A DNA stretch of 38,093 nt from an uncultured Eubacterium sp. (GTDB taxonomy: Bacteria > Bacillota > Clostridia > Lachnospirales > Lachnospiraceae), in assembly GCA_910586045.1 (NCBI GenBank), contig CAJUIH010000019.1, forward strand, positions 1 to 38,093. Reading direction: 5' to 3'. Made by a program: the position numbers and the translations under genes. The notes beneath the pieces were generated by a model. That model worked only from the letters and a program-made list of their open reading frames with translations, searched no databases and was not told where the DNA came from. The first letter of the stretch is position 1. Every line of letters starts with the position of its first letter. Below, one piece after another: positions 8,581 to 18,000 of this stretch.

Positions 8581-9168
8581 TTAATCCATAAATCCAAATT
8601 TTTCTTTCGGCGCTATCACAAACCATACTTTTCCAATAATATAAGAATCCTTAACCGTGCCAATGTTGGCAAACCGGCTGTCCTCGCTGTTATTGCGGTT
8701 ATCGCCCAAAACAAAATACTCATCCTCGCCCAATGTGATTTGATCCGCGGCGCTGCCGGCATCTTCCATGCGGGCTACCTCTGTCTGTTCCTCATACGCT
8801 TCCCCGTTCACCAGCACCATGCCGTCCGTAATCTGCACCCGGTCCCCCGGCACGCCGATAATTCGTTTCATATAATAATGGGTATTTGTATTGCCGTTTG
8901 GAAAAAACGCAATCACATCCCCGGCCTTTGGCGATATAAACTTGTAGGAAAACTGGTCGATCAGCACCTCGTCCCCGTCTTCGAGCTGCGGGGACATGGA
9001 AAGCCCAACCATACTGGAGCGGACGCCGAAAAAATACGTAAAGACAACTGCTATCACAACCGTCAACGCAATCTCCAGAATCCAGATGATGACTTCCTGA
9101 AACAGCGGCAGATTCACCTTGCTTTCCCGCTCTTTTCCAAAATTAAGTCCTTTGACCCGTCTTCTCAT
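8581..9168 (-). CDS. lepB: Type I signal peptidase (first copy in operon)
   Basis: A 195-residue signal peptidase I with one membrane helix at about residues 25-47. Catalytic Ser is in MVGLSMSPQLEDGD and Lys in HYYMKRIIGVPGDR; GEDEYFVLGDNRNNSEDSRF is box E. It sits between rplS and rbgA. Compared with its paralogue at 7138-7671 it has a longer basic N-terminus (MRRRVKGLNFGKERESK). Two signal peptidase genes flanking rbgA is notable, and the window is rich in secreted proteins that would need them. Confidence 0.95.
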   Translation of the reverse strand: MRRRVKGLNFGKERESKVNLPLFQEVIIWILEIALTVVIAVVFTYFFGVRSSMVGLSMSPQLEDGDEVLIDQFSYKFISPKAGDVIAFFPNGNTNTHYYMKRIIGVPGDRVQITDGMVLVNGEAYEEQTEVARMEDAGSAADQITLGEDEYFVLGDNRNNSEDSRFANIGTVKDSYIIGKVWFVIAPKEKFGFMD

Positions 9169-9184
9169 ACCAAATTCCTTATAG

Positions 9185-9220
9185 TTTTGAAAAAAGAGAC
9201 AATCTTACAATTGTCTCTTT
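9185..9220 (-). terminator. Intrinsic terminator after rplS
   Basis: AAAGAGACAA at 9193-9202 pairs with TTGTCTCTTT at 9211-9220 over ten perfect pairs with an eight-base loop. Read on the minus strand it ends in TTTTTTC. It lies between rplS and the first lepB, so it probably attenuates read-through from rplS into the rest of the operon. Confidence 0.75.
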
Positions 9221-9235
9221 CTACGCTTCCCTGCA

Positions 9236-9589
9236 TTATTTTACCAGTTCTTTTACTTTTGCACGTTTGCCTACACGTCCCCGCAAGTAATTCAGCTTTG
9301 CGCGCCTTACCTTTCCGCGGCGGATTACTTCTACTTTTTCTACATTTGGAGAATGCAGCGGCCATGTCTTTTCAACGCCGATCCCATTGGAAAGTTTGCG
9401 GACGGTAAACGTCTCACGGTTGCTGGAACCTTGCCTCTTTAATACAATCCCTTCAAAAACCTGGATCCTTTCACGGTTTCCTTCGATAATTTTTCCATAT
9501 ACCTTTACGGTATCGCCAACATGAAACTGCGGTACGGCTTCTTTCATCTGGCCCGCTTCAATGCTTCTCATGATTTCTGTCGCATTCAT
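9236..9589 (-). CDS. rplS: 50S ribosomal protein L19
   Basis: A 117-residue bacterial L19, which lies at the 30S-50S interface. Hallmarks are FHVGDTVKVYGKIIEGNRER, QVFEGIVLKRQGS, ETFTVRKLSNGIGVE, FPLHSP-type sequence WPLHSPNVEKVEVIRRGKVRRAKLNYLR and the basic end. ATAGGAGGCAC stands ahead of the ATG. It is the first gene of the minus-strand operon, with its own promoter at 9671-9699 and a terminator directly behind it, consistent with high expression of rplS and lower read-through onward. Confidence 0.98.
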   Translation of the reverse strand: MNATEIMRSIEAGQMKEAVPQFHVGDTVKVYGKIIEGNRERIQVFEGIVLKRQGSSNRETFTVRKLSNGIGVEKTWPLHSPNVEKVEVIRRGKVRRAKLNYLRGRVGKRAKVKELVK

Positions 9590-9670
9590 AAATATGTGCC
9601 TCCTATTATTTTGATGTTCTTAATACGTATCCGTACCAGAGGACCATCGCATTTTCTTCACAACACTTCC

Positions 9671-9699
9671 AATTTATCACATTCTAATGGGTAATGCAA
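9671..9699 (-). promoter_or_regulatory. Putative sigma-A promoter of rplS
   Basis: On the minus strand TTGCAT (9699-9694) and TAAATT (9676-9671) are 17 bases apart, with transcription expected to start near 9663, leaving a leader of about 75 bases before rplS. It begins just after the malQ stop codon. Confidence 0.5.
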
Positions 9700-9704
9700 G
9701 TGTT

Positions 9705-11369
9705 TTATGAAATTTTGGAATGGCTTTCTTTTCCCTCTGTTTTGCCAGATTCCATCTGCCTGCTTCCCGTCTTCTTGTTTTCCGGTTCCTTTTTGGGCGG
9801 CTCATTCTTTTCCATGCCGGTTTTTGTATTTTGGCTGTCATCCGTTTCCGGTTTATTTTTAGAAACCGGGGCAGGAGCCAGTATTCTCGCGTAAGTCTTG
9901 GCCATATTTTTCATCAACAGGCCTGCCTGCGTCAACGACTGGTTTGGCAGCATGCGCCATCTCCAGTTTTTGCCGAGCGTGGACGGCTCGTTGATCCTGG
10001 ACTTATTATCCAACTGCAGATAATCCTGCATTGGTATGATACACAGGTTTGCCGTACTCGCCTGCGCCAGGCGGATGATTTCTACCACCATATCGTTTTT
10101 ATCTGGTATCTTGCGGCCGAGGTAGCGTTCGATCATTCCATACGCGGCCTGCGGGATCGTATTCAGCCAGCCAAGCAGTGTTTCATTGTCATGTGTGCCG
10201 GTATAAACGACGCAGTTTTTGTCATAGTTAAACGGCAGGTAATCGCTTGGCCCGCTGGAATCCCGAACGTCAAACGCAAATTCCAATACTTTCATATTCG
10301 GAAAACCAACGGCATGCACCAGCGCACGCACAGAATCCGTAATATAGCCCAAATCCTCCACAATAATATTCAAATCGCCCAGCGCTTCCTTTAAGGCATC
10401 AAACAGCCCGATCCCCGGCCCTTTTTCCCACTGCCCAAATTCTGCCGTTTCATCTCCGGCAGGAATGGCGTAGTATTCGTCGAAACCGCGAAAATGGTCA
10501 ATGCGTACCACATCATACATCTCATAGCAGGCAGATACCCTGCGGATCCACCATGCATAACGGGTTTGTTTATGATAATCCCAGTCATAGAGCGGATTGC
10601 CCCATAACTGCCCGGTAGCGGAAAAACCGTCCGGCGGACAGCCTGCCACGGCAGTCGGCTTGCGGTCCTGGCCAAACTGGAACAGCTCGGGTTCCGCCCA
10701 CGCATCCGCACTGTCTAAAGCGACATAAATCGGGATATCGCCTATAATCTGAATCCCCTGCTCATTCGCGTAAGCTTTTAGTTCCCTCCATGCGCTGAAA
10801 AATTCATACTGTAAAAACTCGTAAAAATGAACCTCATGTTCCAGTTTTTCCGCGTATTTTTTCAGCGCTTCCGGCTTGCGCAGACGGATCTCATCCGGCC
10901 ATTCTACCCAGCTTTTTCCATTAAAATGATCCTTTAATGCCATAAACAGCGCATAATTTTCCAGCCACGCGGCCTGTTTTTTACAAAATTCCTGGTAGCC
11001 GGACTCTTTTTTCACATCAAACCGCAAAAACGCTTTTCTTAAAATTTTATAGCGCGCCCGATACAGTTTTCCGTAATCGATATCCGCCGGATCACTGCCG
11101 AAATCACAGGCGTCACATTCCCTTTTTTTCAGCAACCCCTTGTTTACCAGGCTCTCCAAACTGATAAAATAAGGGTTTCCGGCAAATGTTGAAAATGACT
11201 GGTAAGGGGAATCCCCATAACTGGTCTGGCCAAGGGGCAGAATCTGCCAGTAGCTTTGGCCGTTTTTTTTCAGGAAATCCACAAATTTATATGCTTCCTT
11301 AGAAAAGCATCCGATTCCATATTTGGACGAAAGGCTGCTGATTGGAAGCAGTACTCCACTTGCACGCAT
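9705..11369 (-). CDS. malQ: 4-alpha-glucanotransferase (amylomaltase)
   Basis: A glycoside hydrolase family 77 enzyme of about 554 residues that moves maltodextrin units between alpha-1,4-glucans. It starts SGVLLPISSLSSKYGIG and contains WQILPLGQTSYGDSPYQS, GDIPIYVALDSADAWAEP, DVVRIDHFRGF (nucleophile Asp), IVEDLGYIT (Glu acid/base) and TGTHDNET. The last 60 residues are a low-complexity Lys/Glu/Pro/Thr tail that the family does not need. Start is ATG 11369 behind ACGGAGGAGGA. It stands next to glgP, so the two can work together on glycogen and maltodextrin: MalQ lengthens short chains, phosphorylase shortens them. Confidence 0.95.
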   Translation of the reverse strand: MRASGVLLPISSLSSKYGIGCFSKEAYKFVDFLKKNGQSYWQILPLGQTSYGDSPYQSFSTFAGNPYFISLESLVNKGLLKKRECDACDFGSDPADIDYGKLYRARYKILRKAFLRFDVKKESGYQEFCKKQAAWLENYALFMALKDHFNGKSWVEWPDEIRLRKPEALKKYAEKLEHEVHFYEFLQYEFFSAWRELKAYANEQGIQIIGDIPIYVALDSADAWAEPELFQFGQDRKPTAVAGCPPDGFSATGQLWGNPLYDWDYHKQTRYAWWIRRVSACYEMYDVVRIDHFRGFDEYYAIPAGDETAEFGQWEKGPGIGLFDALKEALGDLNIIVEDLGYITDSVRALVHAVGFPNMKVLEFAFDVRDSSGPSDYLPFNYDKNCVVYTGTHDNETLLGWLNTIPQAAYGMIERYLGRKIPDKNDMVVEIIRLAQASTANLCIIPMQDYLQLDNKSRINEPSTLGKNWRWRMLPNQSLTQAGLLMKNMAKTYARILAPAPVSKNKPETDDSQNTKTGMEKNEPPKKEPENKKTGSRQMESGKTEGKESHSKIS

Positions 11370-11530
11370 CACGAATCCTCCTCCGTTTTGATTTTGCATG
11401 TCTTTCTATTTTGGGACTTTATGTTAGCATAGCAGAAATTTGAAATAAAGTAAATATACGTTTTTCATGCGAAAACGCAAATCTTTTTTTAATAAACCAT
11501 GCAGATACAGCACGGATACAAATACAATAA

Positions 11531-11594
11531 GGAACTACCGCAAAATAATCCGCAAACCATGCAAAGGCTGTGCAGATTATTTTGCCGCAGTTCC
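11531..11594. repeat. Long imperfect hairpin (GGAACTG family), copy 2
   Basis: Arms 11531-11554 and 11571-11594 pair over 24 bases with three mismatches around a 16-base loop. The outer GGAACTxCxGCAAAATAA core resembles the hairpin at 3531-3613. It lies in the otherwise gene-free 298 bases between glgP and malQ. It has no following T-run. Confidence 0.75.
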
Positions 11595-11667
11595 CTATGA
11601 TCTGGCCACAGGCACGACTGATAACCAGCAATCGATCCCTACCATACGTTATGATTTTTGATCCGGC

Positions 11668-13938
11668 TTATTTACCCAGTTTCCAGATTTCGTCGTTATA
11701 CTGCGCAATGGTCCGGTCTGCCGAGAAGAATCCGGCTTTGCTGATATTTACAAGCATCATCTGCGCCCATACCTTACGGTCTTCATACGCAGCAAGCATC
11801 CGGTCTTTGGTGGCTGCATAATCTTTAAAATCCGGGAATGTCATAAACCAGTCTTTGTTCAGCAGTTCATGGTAAAGCCGCTCTAAATTCTCGCTGCATC
11901 CAACTGCTTTGACCTGGTCGCTGACAATAAAGTCTACCGCTTTTTTAATATCCTCGTCCTGTTCGTAATACGTCCTGGATTTGTAGTCTCCCCTTGCATA
12001 ACGGGCAATCACTGTCTGGCTGGATTCGCCGAATGTAAAAATATGATCTTCTCCCACAAGGTCTGCGATTTCCACATTTGCACCGTCTTTGGTTCCAAGG
12101 GTAACCGCCCCGTTCAGCATAAATTTCATATTGCTTGTCCCGGACGCTTCTTTGGAAGCAAGGGAAATCTGTTCGGATATATCGCAGGCAGGGATTAATT
12201 TCTCCGCGAGCGTCACATTGTAATTTTCCACCATAACTACTTTCAGATACGGGCTTACCTGCGGGTCATTATTAATCAGTTCTGACAGGCACAAAATCAA
12301 ATGGATGATGTCCTTTGCAATGGTATACGCCGGCGCCGCTTTTGCACCGAAAAATACCGTGATCGGACGTACCGGTTTTTTCCCTGCCTTAATTTCAAAA
12401 TATTTGTGGATGACATACAGGGCATTCATCTGCTGCCGTTTATATTCATGCAGACGCTTTACCTGGATATCAAATACCGAATTTGCATCCACCTCTATAT
12501 TCTGCGTATGTTTTAAATAGTCGCGCAGAATGATTTTCCTTTCTTCTTTGATATGGAGCAGTTTGTCCAATACGGCGTTATCATGGATAAATGCCGTCAG
12601 TTTTTCTAGTTCCATCGCGTTTTTCTTAAAGCCAGGCCCAATCAGTTCTTCGATATAGGAAGCAAGCTGCGGGTTGCAGTATAACAGCCAGCGGCGGAAT
12701 GTAATACCGTTTGTCTTATTGTTAAATTTCTCCGGATAAAGCTTATAGAAATTGTTTAATTCCGTATCTTTTAAAATATCCGTATGCAGCGCCGCAACAC
12801 CATTGACGCTGATGCCGTAATGGATATCAATATGCGCCATACATACGCAGTTATCTTTATTAATAATAGCTACCGACGGATCCTGATATTTTTTATTCAC
12901 ACGGTTATTCAGTTCATAAATAATCGGTACCAGATGCGGTACTGCCTGCTGCATAAAATGCATCGGCCATTTTTCCAATGCTTCCGCAAGGATCGTATGG
13001 TTTGTATATGCGCAGGTCTTTGATACAACCGTAATCGCTTCATCTATGGACAGGCCCCTTTCCATCAAAAGGCGGATCAGTTCCGGAATTACCATGGTCG
13101 GATGGGTATCGTTGATCTGGATCACCGCATAGTCTGCCAAATCATAGAGGTTGGAACCTTTTGCCACACACTCGTCCAAAATAAGCCTTGCCGCGTTGGA
13201 AACCATAAAATACTGCTGGTATACACGCAGCAGCCGCCCGCTTTCATCACTGTCGTCCGGATACAGGAATAAGGTCAGGTTTTTTTCAAACTGCGTCTTA
13301 TCAAAGTCAATCCCGTTTTGAACCAGAGATTCGTCAACTGATTCCACATCAAATAAATGCAGCTTTGTCGTGCGGTTTTCATAACCGACTACATCGATAT
13401 CATACATTCTGGACTGCACCGCAAACCCGCCGAAGTGGATCCGGTATGTCTTGTCCGTTTTTGTCAGCCAGGACTGTTCCTCCATCCAAGGATTCGGCTC
13501 TTCTTTTTGCAGGTTGCGTTCAAACACCTGGCGAAACAGCCCAAAATGATAATTTAACCCTACGCCGTCGCCGTTTAAGCCAAGCGTCGCAATAGAATCC
13601 AAAAAACATGCCGCAAGCCTGCCAAGGCCTCCGTTTCCCAGCGACGGTTCCGGTTCGATTTCTTCGATTTCAGCGATAGATTTGCCGCACTTTTCCAGTT
13701 CTGCGCGCACTTGATCATATAACCCAAGGTTAATCAGGTTATTGGACAATAGTTTTCCGATCAGAAACTCCGCCGAAATATAATACAGTTTCTTCTTTTC
13801 TTTTGGATCGGACTGCGCGCATTCCTTTTCTTTGGCACGCTCTTTGACATATTCCAATAGCGCGGTGTAAATCTCTTCATTCGTGCATTCATCCATAAAA
13901 CGCCCGAACCGTTTTTTTACATACTCATTTGCTGTCAT
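11668..13938 (-). CDS. glgP: Glycogen/starch phosphorylase
   Basis: A 756-residue glycogen phosphorylase (GT35) that releases glucose-1-phosphate from alpha-glucans. Family landmarks are EPEPSLGNGGLGRLAACFLDS, NDTHPTMVIPELIRLLM, NGITFRRWL, VKRLHEYKRQQMN and the pyridoxal-phosphate region ASGTSNMKFMLNGAVTLGT. The reading frame is open further upstream to 14127, but ATG 13938 is the start: CTGGAGG lies nine bases ahead and the family begins there (MTANEYVKKRFGRF). It is shorter than animal enzymes and lacks their phosphorylation tail. It is divergent from the AraC-type gene and upstream of malQ. Confidence 0.96.
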   Translation of the reverse strand: MTANEYVKKRFGRFMDECTNEEIYTALLEYVKERAKEKECAQSDPKEKKKLYYISAEFLIGKLLSNNLINLGLYDQVRAELEKCGKSIAEIEEIEPEPSLGNGGLGRLAACFLDSIATLGLNGDGVGLNYHFGLFRQVFERNLQKEEPNPWMEEQSWLTKTDKTYRIHFGGFAVQSRMYDIDVVGYENRTTKLHLFDVESVDESLVQNGIDFDKTQFEKNLTLFLYPDDSDESGRLLRVYQQYFMVSNAARLILDECVAKGSNLYDLADYAVIQINDTHPTMVIPELIRLLMERGLSIDEAITVVSKTCAYTNHTILAEALEKWPMHFMQQAVPHLVPIIYELNNRVNKKYQDPSVAIINKDNCVCMAHIDIHYGISVNGVAALHTDILKDTELNNFYKLYPEKFNNKTNGITFRRWLLYCNPQLASYIEELIGPGFKKNAMELEKLTAFIHDNAVLDKLLHIKEERKIILRDYLKHTQNIEVDANSVFDIQVKRLHEYKRQQMNALYVIHKYFEIKAGKKPVRPITVFFGAKAAPAYTIAKDIIHLILCLSELINNDPQVSPYLKVVMVENYNVTLAEKLIPACDISEQISLASKEASGTSNMKFMLNGAVTLGTKDGANVEIADLVGEDHIFTFGESSQTVIARYARGDYKSRTYYEQDEDIKKAVDFIVSDQVKAVGCSENLERLYHELLNKDWFMTFPDFKDYAATKDRMLAAYEDRKVWAQMMLVNISKAGFFSADRTIAQYNDEIWKLGK

Positions 13939-13992
13939 TTTCAAATACCTCCAGATTTTTAATGTAATCCATGACCTGTTTAAGATGCTATT

Positions 13993-13998
13993 ATTATA
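13993..13998 (-). promoter_or_regulatory. Putative -10 box of glgP
   Basis: TATAAT on the minus strand, about 55 bases ahead of the glgP start. A convincing -35 box at the right distance is not visible, which would fit an activator-dependent promoter next to the divergent AraC-type gene; that link is inference. Confidence 0.35.
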
Positions 13999-14020
13999 AG
14001 CCAATTTCTTCCTGTTATTC

Positions 14021-14050
14021 TTGCAGTATCCTATGCTGATATGGTACAAT
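14021..14050 (+). promoter_or_regulatory. Putative promoter of the AraC-type regulator
   Basis: TTGCAG (14021-14026) and TACAAT (14045-14050) are 18 bases apart on the plus strand, about 70 bases ahead of the regulator start and within the upstream region shared with glgP. Confidence 0.4.
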
Positions 14051-14119
14051 CCTATCATTACATGTAAAACTATCGTTTGAATGGAGTTTGTATAAAATTT
14101 GAAATAGAGGCAGATTGTA

Positions 14120-15031
14120 ATGTACATACAAAACTATGAAACCTACCAGGAAAAGAAAACACATTTTGACGCCGATTTTCCATACAATACCTACCCGTGC
14201 TGCATCCCGCAGGACTTTCCGTCCGTCCCGCTGCACTGGCACCTCCAGATGGAAATTATCTATGTAAAAAAAGGCCGCGGCACCGTATCCATTGATCTGG
14301 CCGCGGAAAACGTAACGGCCGGCGATATAATTTTCATCGCGCCGGGACAGCTTCATGGCATTTTCCAATTCGAAAATGAACGGGTGGAATATGAAAATAT
14401 TTTATTTGATCTAGCGATGCTGATGTCCAAAAACAATGACCTGTGCACGTCGGATTTTTTCGAACCGCTGCAGCTTACATACGTCCCTGCCAAAAATATT
14501 TATACACCTGCGGATCCGGCTTACAGGCGGATTGCCTGCCACCTTGACCGTGCCGACGAGATCTGCCGCACATTCCCGCCCGCCTACCAGCTCGCAATCA
14601 AAGGCTGCCTGTTTTCGCTTTTTTACGAGCTGTTTTCGGACTGGCAGGGCAGCGCCGCAGAACCAAAAAGCCGCCGCCCGCTGGAAAAATTAAAACAGAT
14701 CTTAAAATACGTAGAACAAAATTATCAAAAACGTATTACCATAGAAGAAATTTCCTCATACAGCGATTACAGCCCATCCCATTTTATGAAATATTTTAAA
14801 AACGCGATGGGTATGTCTTTTATCGAATACGTAAACGACTACCGGCTGATGACCGCCGCGCGGATGCTGCTATCCTGCGATGATACGATCCTGGCGATTG
14901 CAGGGGAAATCGGATTTGACAACCTGTCCCATTTTAACCGTTGTTTTAAGAAAAAGTTTGGAAAAACGCCCAGCGCTTACCGATCATTCCACGAAACGGC
15001 TATTTCAGATACTTCCCAAGTACCTCGATAA
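14120..15031 (+). CDS. AraC family transcriptional regulator with cupin sensor domain
   Basis: A 303-residue regulator. Residues about 25-150 form an AraC-type cupin ligand domain (PLHWHLQMEIIYVKKGRGTV, then GDIIFIAPGQLHGI). Residues about 195-300 hold two helix-turn-helix motifs typical of AraC/XylS (ITIEEISSYSDYSPSHFMKYF and IAGEIGFDNLSHFNRCFKKKFG). Such proteins usually bind a sugar or similar ligand and regulate carbohydrate genes. It is divergent from glgP with only 181 bases between, so regulation of glgP is plausible but unproven. Its last 32 bases overlap the 3' end of the sensor kinase on the other strand. Confidence 0.9.
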   Translation: MYIQNYETYQEKKTHFDADFPYNTYPCCIPQDFPSVPLHWHLQMEIIYVKKGRGTVSIDLAAENVTAGDIIFIAPGQLHGIFQFENERVEYENILFDLAMLMSKNNDLCTSDFFEPLQLTYVPAKNIYTPADPAYRRIACHLDRADEICRTFPPAYQLAIKGCLFSLFYELFSDWQGSAAEPKSRRPLEKLKQILKYVEQNYQKRITIEEISSYSDYSPSHFMKYFKNAMGMSFIEYVNDYRLMTAARMLLSCDDTILAIAGEIGFDNLSHFNRCFKKKFGKTPSAYRSFHETAISDTSQVPR

Positions 15032-18000
15032 ACAGTTCCACATCAATCGGCTTGGCCAGATGCGCGTTCATCCCGTTTTTCAATGCCGCTTCCTTATCTT
15101 CTTCGAGTGCATTTGCCGTCATCGCGATAATCGGAAGATCCCGGACATCCTTTCTTTGCAGACTGCGGATCGTCCTGGTCGCCTCATAGCCGTTCATAAT
15201 CGGCATCTGCACATCCATCAAAATCACATCATAATAGTTTTCTTCGGATTCTTTTACCATTGCCACCGCATCTGTGCCGTCCGGCGCGCATTCCACCGTA
15301 AATCCGGCTTCCGTCAATATAACTTCCGCAATCTCGCGGTTCAGTTCTATATCTTCCACAAGCAGCACCCGTTTCCCGCTAAAATCAGCCAGCGTCCATA
15401 CAGCCTGCTGCTCGTCCTTGTCCACCAGGCTGTTTGCCGCAAGCAGCGCGGATTTCAGATCCGACATAAACAGCGGTTTTGCGCAAAACGCGGTAATCCC
15501 CGCTTCCTTGGCCTCATCCTGGATATCCGACCAATCGTAGGCCGTCAATATAATAATCGGGGCGTCATTTCCAACCACCTTACGTATCTTTTTGGCTGTT
15601 TCAATCCCGCTTGTTTCCGGCATCTGCCAGTCAATAATATACGTATGGTAAGAATCCCCTTCCTCATAGGCAACCTGCGCCCGGTATGCCGCCTCCCTGC
15701 CCGAAGTCGTCCATTCAGCGCGCATCCCAATCGTTTTGAGCATCTTGCTCACGCTGTCGCAGACATAAAAATCATCATCCACCACAAGCACGCGCAATCC
15801 GTCCAGTTCCTTGATCTGCTCCGCATTTTTTTCCGTATCCTGGAGTTTCAGCGTAATCTCTACCGTAAATACACTGCCCTTGCCGACCTCGCTTTCCACC
15901 TGAATCGTCCCGTTCATCATTTCTACAATATTTTTGGTAATCGCCATACCAAGCCCTGTACCCTGGATCCCGGACCTGGTCGCGCTTAATTCCCGCTCAA
16001 ACGGTTCAAAAATATGTTCTACAAATTCCGGCGACATCCCGATTCCGTTATCCTTGATTATAAATAGATAATCCCCGTAGCCGTGATGGTACGTCGTTTT
16101 TTGCATAATCCGGAACGTAATCGTCCCTCCGGCCGGCGTATATTTTACCGCATTGCTCAGCAAGTTAATAAATACCTGGTTTAACTTGAGTGAATCCGCA
16201 ATGACATCCTCATTCGCCACCTCAAACGTATCGATAAATAATTCCAACTGTTTTGCTTTCACCTGCGGCTGAATAATATTTACCAGATTATGCATCAGTT
16301 CCGAAATATTGCATTCCTGCTCCTTAATTTGTACTTTGCCGCTCTCAATCCGGCTCATGTCCAAAATATCATTAATCAGGCTGAGCAGGTGATTGCTGGA
16401 AGAAAGTACTTTCTGCAGGCAGTCGCGCACCTGGTCCTGATGGTCAATATGGCTGAGCGCAATCGTGGCGAAACCGATAATCGCATTCATAGGCGTACGG
16501 ATATCATGTGACATATTGGACAGGAACGTGGTCTTTGCCTTGTTTGCATGCTGCGCCTGCATCAGCGCATCCTGCAGCGCCTGCGTCTGTTCCATCTGTT
16601 TTCTGACACTGTCCGAAATCTCTTTTCCGACTACCATGACCATAATATCGTCCGTATCATAATCTTTGGTCATAATAAAAGACTGCCGGATACAAATATT
16701 GGATCCGTCTGTATCACGGCTCCAAAATTCGGCGACTACTTCCGCTTCCCCCTGCCCAAAACGCTTTCGCAGTTGTTCCACATTTACGGCTGCGCAGTAA
16801 TCCTCCATCGACTCTTCCAATATAAACTGTTTTTGCCGTTCAAACCATTCGGAAGCCTTGCAGGGCGCCGCCAGCCCGACCCTTTTGAGCAGGGAATATT
16901 TCTGTCCGTTCAACTCACGGATAATGTCTGTTTCCACAAGGTCTTTTGTCAGATTAAAATCAAATGTACAGATTGCATTGGAAGTAATCGCGATCCGGTA
17001 CTGGCGTTCTTTGCGGTCGGCAAGAGACATTTCAGCCTGGATGCGCAGTTCCTTTTCCTTGACATCCGTAATATTCTGGCGGATTAATAGAACCTTTCCA
17101 ACCCTGCCCTCCTGTCTTTCCAGGCAGACGAAACTTAAATGCTCCCACTCTTTTTTGCCGTCACGTACTACATGAGATTCGAAACGCAGCTCATCTTCTA
17201 CGGCCAATTCTTTTTTCAGCACATCTTTTTGAATCTGTACGGCAAACTCACTCCGGTCATTCTCCTCAAGGATAATTGCGCACATATAATCCGCCAAATC
17301 CTGATAGCTGCCCGTCACATCCAGATTACTGTCTCCCGGCTTTGTACCAAGCAGATACTGATAGGTATCCGTCTCCAAATCAACCATAACGAGGTGTGAA
17401 AACAACGTATGGACGCCACGGATAATATAGCCCAATTCTTTATTTTCATGTTCCAGCAGTTTCTTTTCATGTCCCGCGCGAAACAGCAGTACGATTACAT
17501 AAACCACAAACAGCCCGATCATCATAGTTTCAAAGCGAAAGCCTACTATATTTTCATCCCGGATCATTCGCTGTGTAACTTTCGGCGGAAATACCTGCAC
17601 CAGCACAAATTGATTATGCGGCAGATACATCACACAAATATTATCCGTTTTGCTCTTTGCGCTGCATAGAAAGGACTGTTCCCCACCGTTTTGAAACACA
17701 TCCTTGACCCCCTTTGCGGTCGCTTCATCGATCACACCGGATTCCGTCAGCAGATCCACCAAATTTCCGTCGTATATTCTGCGGTTTGAACTTGCTACCG
17801 CCAGCTCATCCGGCATACACAAAAAGACATCCGCATCCTCGCCAAAATAAGTGGTCGCAAGCATGCTCCGCAAATATTCCTCCGCCAGATATGCCCCTCT
17901 CAGCACACCGATTACCTCATTTTTATAATGAACCGGCTCATAAAAACAAACCATTGTCTCATCATACAGCATCGAATCAAAAATAACCGAAATACCGCTT

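Noticed and set aside
13939..14127. N-terminal extension of glycogen phosphorylase
   Set aside because: The frame is open, but the family starts at the ATG 13938 which has its own GGAGG; the extra residues are not phosphorylase-like.
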